Below, piece after piece: positions 1 through 5,977 of a DNA stretch of 6,642 nucleotides; position 1 is the first letter of the stretch; each line of letters opens with the position of its first letter. The position numbers were made by a program, and so were the translations under genes. The DNA is from JBCBWG01 sp039817205 (lineage in GTDB: Bacteria; Pseudomonadota; Alphaproteobacteria; Rhizobiales; Hyphomicrobiaceae): positions 1-6,642 of the forward strand of contig JBCBWG010000187.1 of assembly GCA_039817205.1 (NCBI GenBank). The letters run 5' to 3'. The notes beneath the pieces were generated by a model. It made no database searches. It saw nothing but the letters and a program-made list of their open reading frames with translations, and was not told the origin of the DNA.

Positions 1-30
1 TCGGAGCTTTGCAGCGAATTCCGCGTACGC

Positions 31-39
31 TGTGGATAA
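31..39 (-). promoter_or_regulatory. Perfect DnaA-box sequence (single copy)
   Basis: The plus strand reads TGTGGATAA, the exact reverse complement of the consensus DnaA box TTATCCACA. It lies 24 bases before the capA-like start codon. I saw no second perfect box in the window and no AT-rich unwinding region beside it, so it does not look like an origin. It could be a titration or regulatory site for DnaA, or chance: a given 9-mer is expected about 0.05 times in both strands of a window this size if bases are random. The sequence match is certain; the function is not. Confidence 0.35.
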
Positions 40-63
40 CAGTCGGTCGCACGGACGCTTCAA

Positions 64-1410
64 ATGACTTCGCGCATTGTTCTCGCAGCCTCATTCTTCG
101 CTGCATTTCTCAGTTCTGGTTCAGACGCCATCGCCAAATCCTCGCAAAAATCGCGTGGGACGATGACATTTTCTGCGGGCTGTTCCGGCGGTGATCGCAT
201 CACGATCGCGGCAGTCGGCGATCTCCTGTTTCACAACCGGTTGCAGCGATATGCGTTCGCGAAGAAGCGCGGCTTTCGCCAATTTTGGCGCCCGGTTGAG
301 GACATTCTGAAATCCGCCGATGTCACCTACGGCAACCTGGAAGGGCCAACCGCAGACGGTGTTGCGATTGGTGGCCGAAAGGTTCGCGATCCGGGAATGC
401 GGTTGGATTTGCGGGTCTATGGCTATCGCCGTGGAAGCTTGATTTTCAATTTCCATCCGCAGGTCGTGCGTGATCTGGCAACCAGCGGCTTCGACATCGT
501 TTCGACCGCCAATAATCATGCGCTCGATCGCGGCGCGCGCGGCCTTGAGCGAACGATCTATCATCTCCGCCGCAACCATATCCGGTTTACGGGCACTCGG
601 CTGCGGATGGGCCAAGCGCGCGCATCTGAGAGCGTCGATGTCGGTCGAGGTCGTTTGCCACCGGCGCGCGCGCAGTCAAACCGCTGGAGCACGCTTACAC
701 ACACAAGCGGCATCACGGTGGGTTGGCTTGCTTGCACGTATTCCAACAACGGCATGCCCGATCGCCATCGCCAAGTTCTTCAGTGCTATAAGGATCGAGA
801 AACGGTTCTTGGTGAGATCAAGCGGCTCACCGCGCTCGGCATCGTTGACGCGATCATGTTCACCCCGCACTGGGGTGCGGAGTATGTGCACCGGCCAACG
901 CGTAAGCAGCGTCGTCTCGCGCGCGAGGCCATCAAGGCTGGCGCGACCGTGGTTCTCGGCGGACATCCCCATGTGCTGCAACCGTGGGAGAAGGTGCAGA
1001 CCGGTAATGGTCGCGAGGGGCTGATCATTTATTCGCTCGGCAATTTCATCTCGAACATGCGGCCGTCGCCGCAGCGCGTTGGCACCATTGCGATGATTGA
1101 GCTGACTAAGAAGAAAACGGGCCAGACGGGAATTTCGGCGGCGGGCTACGTGCCGACTTGGGTTGTGATCGACGGTCGCGGAAACCGGGTCACCGTTGCG
1201 GGTCGGAAGTCCTGGGCGCGCCGCCACGCCCGCCGCATTTTCCCAAATGGCAATGCCATCCCCAGCAATACACGCCCCAGCAATACACTCCAGGGTCGCA
1301 AGTCCACGGCTCTGCCGCGGAACTGCCCAGTGCCAGCACCGACATTGGTGCGTGCGCCTGATGTCAGTTCCGAAGTCGCCACACTCGAGCGCGCAAAAGA
1401 CCCGCGCTGA
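64..1410 (+). CDS. Exported CapA-family protein (poly-gamma-glutamate synthesis protein-like, metallophosphoesterase fold)
   Basis: A 448-residue protein of the CapA/PGA_cap family, whose members have a calcineurin-like phosphoesterase fold. In Bacillus CapA takes part in making or exporting poly-gamma-glutamate; the role of stand-alone proteobacterial members is mostly unknown. Residues 1-24 look like a Sec signal peptide: Arg4, a hydrophobic core, and an AIA|K cleavage site, so the protein is probably periplasmic. Family motifs appear in order: AVGDLLFH (50-57), GNLEGP (90-95), STANNHALDRG (147-157), TPHWGAEY (267-274), GGHPHVLQ (299-306) and YSLGNF (323-328). The Asp, Asn and His residues in these motifs are the expected metal and active-site positions. 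Residues from about 380 to 448 form a basic, Pro/Ser/Thr-rich tail with no recognised domain. The ATG at 64 is the first start after an in-frame stop at 37-39; the upstream CGGA gives only a weak ribosome binding site. No capB or capC partner is in view, so a role in polyglutamate synthesis should not be assumed. Confidence 0.9.
   Translation: MTSRIVLAASFFAAFLSSGSDAIAKSSQKSRGTMTFSAGCSGGDRITIAAVGDLLFHNRLQRYAFAKKRGFRQFWRPVEDILKSADVTYGNLEGPTADGVAIGGRKVRDPGMRLDLRVYGYRRGSLIFNFHPQVVRDLATSGFDIVSTANNHALDRGARGLERTIYHLRRNHIRFTGTRLRMGQARASESVDVGRGRLPPARAQSNRWSTLTHTSGITVGWLACTYSNNGMPDRHRQVLQCYKDRETVLGEIKRLTALGIVDAIMFTPHWGAEYVHRPTRKQRRLAREAIKAGATVVLGGHPHVLQPWEKVQTGNGREGLIIYSLGNFISNMRPSPQRVGTIAMIELTKKKTGQTGISAAGYVPTWVVIDGRGNRVTVAGRKSWARRHARRIFPNGNAIPSNTRPSNTLQGRKSTALPRNCPVPAPTLVRAPDVSSEVATLERAKDPR
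1260..1288 (+). repeat. Tandem 14-base repeat in the CapA-like C-terminal tail
   Basis: CCCCAGCAATACAC occurs at 1260-1273 and again at 1275-1288, a period of 15 bases. Because 15 is a multiple of three, the duplication keeps the reading frame and gives a repeated PSNT peptide (residues 400-403 and 405-408). It lies in the low-complexity tail outside the phosphoesterase-like domain, where slippage would be tolerated. Confidence 0.8.
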
Positions 1411-1541
1411 TTTCCCCAACCACATGCTCCGTCGCGACGCATGCCGCTGCGCGTCGGTGCGGTTGATCTCACGCATGAGCGCAGAGGCAATGCTCCTTGC
1501 AAGGATTGGCCTCGCCGCATGATTTGTGCGACGCAGTGAAG

Positions 1542-1571
1542 TTGACCGGTCGGGGACGACTGTGCGTATCG
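1542..1571 (+). promoter_or_regulatory. Possible nadE promoter
   Basis: TTGACC at 1542-1547 matches five of six bases of the sigma-70 -35 consensus. A weak -10 candidate, GTATCG, lies 18 bases downstream at 1566-1571. The position, about 40 bases before the nadE start, is reasonable. The poor -10 makes this only a suggestion. Confidence 0.25.
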
Positions 1572-1592
1572 GTTAGCGCATTGGGTGATCTG

Positions 1593-1601
1593 AGGAGAAG
1601 G
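1593..1601 (+). promoter_or_regulatory. nadE ribosome binding site
   Basis: The purine-rich run AGGAGAAGG ends 8 bases before the ATG at 1610. It is the strongest Shine-Dalgarno match seen in the window and supports the chosen nadE start. Confidence 0.75.
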
Positions 1602-1609
1602 CAGCTGCG

Positions 1610-3280
1610 ATGACGAACCGCCAGTTGAAGATCGCGTTGGCACAGCTCAATCCGACCGTTGGCGATATTGCCGGGAACCTCGCTAAAGCCCGAGAGGCCC
1701 ATGCCGAGGCGCGGGTGCAGGGCGCTGACCTGATTGTGTTCTCCGAGCTGTTCATCACCGGCTATCCGCCCGAAGACCTCGTCTTAAAGCCAGCATTCGC
1801 CGAGGCATCTCGCCGGGCGGTTGAAGATTTGGCACGCGACACGGTTGGCGGTCCCGGCATTCTGATCGGTGCGATTTGGCCGGATGCGAACGGCACGGAG
1901 ACGGCGCTCTACAACTCAGTTGCCATGTTGGACCAAGGCGAGATTACCGGCGTTCGGCACAAGGTGGCGCTGCCGAATTACTCGGTGTTCGACGAGAAGC
2001 GCGTTTTTGATGCAGGCCCGCTACCGGGTCCGGTCAACTTCCGCGGTGTGCGCATCGGCGTCCCAATTTGCGAGGACATCTGGTTCGATGAGGTGCCGGA
2101 GTGTCTGGCCGAGTCCGGCGCCGAAATGCTGCTCGTTGCCAACGGCTCGCCCTACGATCGCGAAAAGCGCGAGACGCGCGTGAACATCGTGGTCGCGCGG
2201 GTGACCGAGACCGGATTGCCGCTCGCCTACGTCAACCAGGTCGGCGGCCAGGATGAGCTTGTGTTCGATGGGGGGAGCCTCGTCATTAATCCTGGCGGTG
2301 CGTTGGCCGTGCAAATGGCGGGCTGGGCCGAGACCATCCAGATGACGACGTGGACCGAGACCGGCGACGGCTGGATGTGCGAGCCCGGCCCGCGCGCGCT
2401 CATCGAAGAGAGTGATGCGGCCGACTATCTCGCCTGCATGTATGGGCTGCGCGACTACGTCTCCAAGAACGGGTTCCCAGGCGTTGTGCTCGGGCTTTCC
2501 GGCGGGATCGACTCTGCTCTTTGCGCGGCACTGGCCGTCGATGCGCTGGGAGCCGATAAGGTCCACTGCATCATGCTGCCCTATCGCTACACGTCGGCCG
2601 AGAGCGTGACCGACGCGCGCCTGTGTGCCGAAGCGCTCGGCGTGCGCTACGACACGGTACCAATCGGTGGCGCAGTCGACGCCATGGGCGACGCACTGGC
2701 GCCACTGTTTGCTGGATTAGAGCCCGGCGTCACGGAAGAGAACATTCAGAGCCGGATGCGCGGTTCGACGTTGATGGCGGTCTCGAACAAATTTGGCGGC
2801 ATGGTTGTCACCACCGGCAACAAGTCCGAGATGTCAGTTGGATACGCGACGCTCTACGGCGACATGAACGGCGGCTACAACCCGATCAAGGATCTCTACA
2901 AGACCGAGGTCTACCGGTTGTCCGCTTGGCGAAATGTAAACCGTCCGGAGGGCGCGCTTGGACCGTCCGGCGTGGTCATTCCAGAAAACATCATCACCAA
3001 AGCGCCGACGGCTGAGCTGAGAGAAAACCAGACCGACCAGGACAGTCTGCCGGAATACGATGTCCTTGATGACATCTTGAAGTGTCTCGTTGATCGCGAG
3101 ATGCCCATCCCAGACATCATCGCACGCGGTCATGCGCCGGAAACCGTCCAGCGGATCGAGCGCCTCCTTTACATCGCCGAGTACAAACGGCGACAGGCAG
3201 CGCCCGGCGTCAAAATATCAAGCCGCAACTTCGGTCGCGATCGCCGCTACCCCATCGTCAACAAGTTCCGCGAGCTGTGA
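1610..3280 (+). CDS. nadE: Glutamine-dependent NAD+ synthetase
   Basis: Catalyses the last step of NAD+ synthesis in the cytoplasm: ATP-dependent amidation of nicotinic acid adenine dinucleotide, using ammonia released from glutamine. The 556 residues form the usual two-domain enzyme. The N-terminal nitrilase-type glutaminase domain (about 5-260) shows a catalytic triad of Glu46 (in FSELFITGYPPEDL), Lys118 (in RHKVALPNYSVFDEKR) and Cys154 (in VPICEDIWF). The C-terminal synthetase domain (about 270-556) has the ATP pyrophosphatase P-loop LSGGIDS (296-302), then TTGNKSE (401-407) and a YNPIKDLYKTEVY segment (423-435) typical of the family. Length and both active sites look complete, so the enzyme should use glutamine and not only free ammonia. 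The start is set by a strong ribosome binding site. It lies 199 bases after the capA-like gene and probably has its own promoter. Confidence 0.97.
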   Translation: MTNRQLKIALAQLNPTVGDIAGNLAKAREAHAEARVQGADLIVFSELFITGYPPEDLVLKPAFAEASRRAVEDLARDTVGGPGILIGAIWPDANGTETALYNSVAMLDQGEITGVRHKVALPNYSVFDEKRVFDAGPLPGPVNFRGVRIGVPICEDIWFDEVPECLAESGAEMLLVANGSPYDREKRETRVNIVVARVTETGLPLAYVNQVGGQDELVFDGGSLVINPGGALAVQMAGWAETIQMTTWTETGDGWMCEPGPRALIEESDAADYLACMYGLRDYVSKNGFPGVVLGLSGGIDSALCAALAVDALGADKVHCIMLPYRYTSAESVTDARLCAEALGVRYDTVPIGGAVDAMGDALAPLFAGLEPGVTEENIQSRMRGSTLMAVSNKFGGMVVTTGNKSEMSVGYATLYGDMNGGYNPIKDLYKTEVYRLSAWRNVNRPEGALGPSGVVIPENIITKAPTAELRENQTDQDSLPEYDVLDDILKCLVDREMPIPDIIARGHAPETVQRIERLLYIAEYKRRQAAPGVKISSRNFGRDRRYPIVNKFREL

Positions 3281-3314
3281 GCCGGTCGTTCGGCAGGCAT
3301 GCCTCGGGGCGGGT

Positions 3315-3342
3315 GAATTGCTTCAAATGATTGGAATTGCTT
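3315..3342 (+). repeat. Direct repeat GAATTGCTT upstream of the small membrane protein gene
   Basis: GAATTGCTT occurs at 3315-3323 and 3334-3342, a spacing of 19 bases (about two helical turns), in the gap after nadE. Two copies on one face of the helix could be a binding site, but nothing else supports that, and AT-rich stretches in a GC-rich genome can repeat by chance. The same gap holds the 10-base palindrome AGGCATGCCT at 3295-3304. Confidence 0.35.
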
Positions 3343-3411
3343 TCAGGGTCGGCAAACCGCGTTCGTCTATTGTGCTGGTCGCACAAGTGGTTTGGCGGCG
3401 GTGTTTGCGTG

Positions 3412-3867
3412 ATGTCAGAAGCACTCAGATTTCGAGATCCGGCGCACGGTACGTTTCTGCCGCGTGACGAGTTCTTACAGGTCAGCCGGGGTCGACCGGT
3501 GCAGCTATTCTTTGCGGATGAGCGCGATGTCCAAGGCCAGCTGGTCAATGCGACGCTCTATTTCGGTCTCGCCGCGCTATTCTTGATTTTGGTGGTTGAC
3601 CATCTTTGGAACGATCGATTTCTGATCGCGACGGTGTTCTTTCTCGCGGTTGCCGCCATGGCGTTCACCGACAGTGTCACCGCCAACCGCGTCCGCTATT
3701 TTCGTGTCGACACCGTCGATGCAGGCACGCGCGTCAGTTACGCCACGCCGTCCCTGGATGAGGCTCAAGACGTCTGCCGTCGCGTTTCGGCAGCAAGCGT
3801 CGCGCCTGCTTCCAGCCGGACACGGACGCACGTTCAACTGGCTCACTTGAACTCGAACGCCGCCTGA
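3412..3867 (+). CDS. Small membrane protein of unknown function with two predicted helices
   Basis: I do not recognise a family. From the ATG at 3412 the product is 151 residues. A polar N-terminal part (1-45) is followed by two hydrophobic stretches, about 48-63 (LYFGLAALFLILVV) and 70-88 (FLIATVFFLAVAAMAF), joined by a short DHLWND turn, which suggests a helical hairpin in the inner membrane. The remainder (about 89-151) is hydrophilic, ending in a Ser/Ala/Arg-rich tail. There is no signal peptide or catalytic motif that I can see. The frame stays open upstream to a TTG at 3331, which would add 27 residues; a GTG at 3409 is also possible, and no start has a strong ribosome binding site. The gene follows nadE by about 130 bases and ends 48 bases before gltX, so it may be co-transcribed with gltX. 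The hydrophobic hairpin favours a real gene, but this is not certain. Confidence 0.6.
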   Translation: MSEALRFRDPAHGTFLPRDEFLQVSRGRPVQLFFADERDVQGQLVNATLYFGLAALFLILVVDHLWNDRFLIATVFFLAVAAMAFTDSVTANRVRYFRVDTVDAGTRVSYATPSLDEAQDVCRRVSAASVAPASSRTRTHVQLAHLNSNAA

Positions 3868-3915
3868 CGCAGGGTCCGCCGCAAGCGCAATCTCGCCAAT
3901 GCGGAGCCGAACCCG

Positions 3916-5301
3916 ATGCCAAATGATGTTGCCCCGCCGACCGTGCGCTTTGCCCCAAGCCCCACGGGGAACGTCCACATTGGCAACATCAGAACCGCGA
4001 TCCTGAACTGGCTGTTTGCGCGCGCGCACGGCGGCACGGTCATCCTTAGGTTCGACGACACCGACCGAGAACGCGCTCGCTCGGAATTTGCCGATAACAT
4101 CGTTGAGGATTTGACTTGGCTCGGCCTGGATTTTGATCGACTGGAACGCCAGTCTGATCGAACCACGCTTTTTTCCGATGCCGCCGATCGGCTCAGAAAA
4201 GCGGGTCGGCTCTATCCCTGTTTCGAAACCGCCGAGGACGTGGACCGGAAGCGCAAGTTACAGCGCGCGCGGGGCCTGCCACCGATCTATGATCGCGCGG
4301 CGCTCAAATTGACAGCTGATGAAATTGCAGCGCGCGAAGCGGAGGGGCGCAAACCGCATTGGCGGTTCCTGCTCGACAACGCGGGCGACACCCTTGGCGG
4401 CACACCGCAGCCGACACCGGTGGTGTGGGACGACCTGATCCGAGGGCACCAGACGGTTGATGCGGGCTCGTTGTCGGACCCGGTCATGATCCGCGAAGAT
4501 GGGTCGTACCTCTACACGTTCACGAGCGTGGTGGACGATGCCGACATGGGGATCACACATATCGTTCGTGGCGAAGATCATGTGACGAACACGGCTGTGC
4601 AGCTTCAACTCTTTGAAGCGCTGGGCAGCAAGGCACCTGAGTTCGCGCACCACAGCCTTATGGTTGGCGCGGATGGGGCAGCGCTTTCCAAACGGCTCGG
4701 TGATCTTTCCATCCGACAGTTTCGCGAAGATGGCCTGGAGCCGGAAGCTGTTGCGAGCCTTGCCGCGCTGATTGGGACATCGGACCCTATTGAGCCGCAT
4801 GCCGACACTGTGAGCCTGGCTCAGTTGTTCGCGTTCTCGAAAATCTCGCGATCGCCAGCACGCTTCGACGTCAATGACATCGTGGCTCTGAATGCGAAGT
4901 TGTTGCAAAACGCCGATTTCGATCGCGTTGCCGAACAACTGAAGGCGCACGGGGTCGATGGCGGCGAGGCGTTTTGGCGCGCGATCCGAGGCAACGTCGA
5001 GCGGATCTCCGATTCCGCGCGCTGGTGGCGGGTCGTCTCCGAGCCGCTCTCCCCGGTCATCGAAGACGAGGCTGTGACAGGTGCTGCCGCTCAGTTGATG
5101 CCGGACGGGGAACTCGGTCCGGATAATTGGTCGGCTTGGATGGATGCCATCAAGGCTGAGACCGGCCAGAAGGGACGCGCCCTCTTCATGCCTATCCGTT
5201 TGGCGTTGACGGGTGAAAAGAGTGGGCCGGAACTGGCCCCCCTCGGACCCATCATCGGCCGGGAGCGTATCCTCGCGCGGCTTAAAGGCGATAGAGCCTG
5301 A
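3916..5301 (+). CDS. gltX: Glutamate--tRNA ligase
   Basis: Class I aminoacyl-tRNA synthetase that attaches glutamate to tRNA(Glu) in the cytoplasm. In many bacteria that lack GlnRS it also mischarges tRNA(Gln) for later amidation by GatCAB. The 461 residues match the usual length. The ATP-binding FAPSPTGNVHIGN (12-24) contains the HIGH-type signature, followed by RFDDTD (45-50), IVRGEDHVTNT (216-226) and the KMSKS-type loop ALSKRLGD (256-263). The C-terminal anticodon-binding region ends with GRALFMPIRLALTG (420-433) and a GPELAPLGPIIGRERI segment. Cys102 is the only cysteine where some GluRS enzymes carry a zinc site, so zinc is probably not bound. The start is supported by GGAG at 3903-3906, 9 bases before the ATG. 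Alphaproteobacteria often carry two gltX genes; this sequence alone cannot say whether this is the only copy or which tRNA it prefers. Confidence 0.96.
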   Translation: MPNDVAPPTVRFAPSPTGNVHIGNIRTAILNWLFARAHGGTVILRFDDTDRERARSEFADNIVEDLTWLGLDFDRLERQSDRTTLFSDAADRLRKAGRLYPCFETAEDVDRKRKLQRARGLPPIYDRAALKLTADEIAAREAEGRKPHWRFLLDNAGDTLGGTPQPTPVVWDDLIRGHQTVDAGSLSDPVMIREDGSYLYTFTSVVDDADMGITHIVRGEDHVTNTAVQLQLFEALGSKAPEFAHHSLMVGADGAALSKRLGDLSIRQFREDGLEPEAVASLAALIGTSDPIEPHADTVSLAQLFAFSKISRSPARFDVNDIVALNAKLLQNADFDRVAEQLKAHGVDGGEAFWRAIRGNVERISDSARWWRVVSEPLSPVIEDEAVTGAAAQLMPDGELGPDNWSAWMDAIKAETGQKGRALFMPIRLALTGEKSGPELAPLGPIIGRERILARLKGDRA

Positions 5302-5349
5302 CGCTCTGCCGGCGTTTGCGCGCGGTGGCGGATTCCCAGTCAGTCAACA

Positions 5350-5370
5350 CCGACGCTTAGAGTGCGTTGG
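5350..5370. terminator. Possible hairpin terminator between convergent genes
   Basis: CCGACGC (5350-5356) pairs with GCGTTGG (5364-5370) across a 7-base loop, giving 7 pairs including one G-U in plus-strand RNA. It lies in the 71-base gap where gltX and the minus-strand lipoprotein gene converge, the right place for a terminator. The following plus-strand bases CTTTAAA are only weakly T-rich, and the minus-strand side has no T-run, so termination efficiency is doubtful. Confidence 0.35.
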
Positions 5371-5372
5371 CT

Positions 5373-5810
5373 TTAAATGATCGGCCGACCGCTGCCTGAT
5401 GGACGGATTGGCTGTTTTGGGGCAGCGCCTTCCGGCACCAAGGGCACCGTGATCGTGCCATCGTATTTCGTCATCGCTCCGGTGCCCGCATCGATCGCAA
5501 AGCCGACGAGGCCACCAACGAGAACGTTTCCGAACGTCATCGCCTCGGCTTGCGACGACAACGTCGCGACCGTCTCCTGATAGCCGGCCTTATTGCAGCG
5601 AATTTGGATGTCGCGGAAGCTTTTGCTGACCTCGACCGTGCCCGGTGTCCGCACTTGCGCAATCAGCCCGGCACCCTCGCGGCGGAGATCGCAGTCAGCG
5701 CCCGGCGGGTTGCTGCTGATGGTGATCGGCTGCGTTGTGCCCTTCGTGACCGTTGCGCAGCCGCCCAATCCAAGAGCAAATATTGAGAATACCAAAAACG
5801 CAGCACGCAT
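5373..5810 (-). CDS. Small lipoprotein with PEGA-like segment
   Basis: The 145-residue product begins with a lipoprotein signal peptide: Met1-Arg2, a hydrophobic core and the lipobox LGGC with lipidated Cys18. Ala19 at the +2 position does not carry the inner-membrane retention Asp, so outer-membrane anchoring is likely. Residues about 28-80 (ITISSNPPGADCDL ... GYQETVATL) resemble a PEGA-type beta domain, common in envelope proteins of unknown role. Next comes a glycine-rich stretch (94-112, GNVLVGGLVGFAIDAGTGA) typical of a family of small bacterial lipoproteins that I cannot name further. Cys40 and Cys72 could form a disulfide. The ATG at 5810 is chosen because it puts the signal peptide at the N-terminus and has AAGGGA 8 bases upstream (5819-5824). 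The frame is open back to a GTG at 5972, but that would bury the signal peptide behind 54 residues. It lies downstream of rsmA on the same strand, 167 bases away. Function unknown. Confidence 0.82.
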   Translation of the reverse strand: MRAAFLVFSIFALGLGGCATVTKGTTQPITISSNPPGADCDLRREGAGLIAQVRTPGTVEVSKSFRDIQIRCNKAGYQETVATLSSQAEAMTFGNVLVGGLVGFAIDAGTGAMTKYDGTITVPLVPEGAAPKQPIRPSGSGRPII

Positions 5811-5837
5811 CCGTCTTATCCCTTTTAAAACAAACGT

Positions 5838-5848
5838 TGATCCGATCA
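5838..5848. repeat. Dyad TGATCCGATCA upstream of the lipoprotein gene
   Basis: Five-base arms TGATC and GATCA are perfectly complementary around a single central base. It lies 28 bases before the lipoprotein start codon, where an operator would be effective. It is short enough to occur by chance. Confidence 0.35.
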
Positions 5849-5881
5849 GCACTGTCTGGCGCCCGGCGTCTGTCGCCGAGC

Positions 5882-5902
5882 TTACACTTATTCCGAGTGT
5901 AA
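5882..5902. promoter_or_regulatory. Perfect inverted repeat TTACACT-N7-AGTGTAA (possible operator)
   Basis: Two perfect 7-base arms, TTACACT (5882-5888) and AGTGTAA (5896-5902), flank a 7-base spacer in the gap between rsmA and the lipoprotein gene, about 72 bases before the lipoprotein start. The arms are AT-rich compared with their surroundings. The arrangement suits a dimeric repressor or a MerR-type activator, but I found no well-placed -35/-10 pair around it and do not recognise the motif. It is not followed by a T-run, so it is a poor rsmA terminator. Confidence 0.45.
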
Positions 5903-5977
5903 CGGCTTGGAAGGTCGTGGATGGCATTCCGGAGACGAAAGCGGGCAGACGGCGCAAGCGCGCAACAGGCACTTTGA

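Larger units (their letters stand above)
1411..1609. other. Intergenic region between the capA-like gene and nadE
   Basis: This 199-base stretch has no convincing gene. It contains the perfect 12-base palindrome TCCTTGCAAGGA at 1494-1505, a TTGACC hexamer at 1542-1547 that may be a -35 element, and the nadE ribosome binding site. I saw no GC-rich hairpin followed by a T-run, so the capA-like gene has no obvious intrinsic terminator here. Confidence 0.6.

Noticed and set aside
676..1476. Long open minus-strand frame opposite the capA-like gene
   Set aside because: The Arg/His/Ala-rich composition is typical of an antisense shadow in GC-rich DNA, and the plus-strand frame carries clear CapA motifs.
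3281..3304. GCCG/CGGC hairpin and AGGCATGCCT palindrome after nadE as a terminator
   Set aside because: The stems are only 4-5 pairs and no T-run follows, so intrinsic termination is not supported.
3577..4029. 150-residue open minus-strand frame overlapping the small membrane protein and the start of gltX
   Set aside because: Its composition is charged and low in hydrophobic structure, it overlaps the conserved gltX N-terminus, and the plus-strand frame shows a coherent membrane hairpin.
4258..4950. 230-residue open minus-strand frame opposite gltX
   Set aside because: It has no recognisable motif and lies fully inside the well-supported gltX gene.
5811..5972. 54-residue N-terminal extension of the lipoprotein from a GTG 5 bases after the rsmA stop
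   Set aside because: It would place the signal peptide and lipobox internally. The ATG at 5810 has a good ribosome binding site and puts the signal peptide at the N-terminus.
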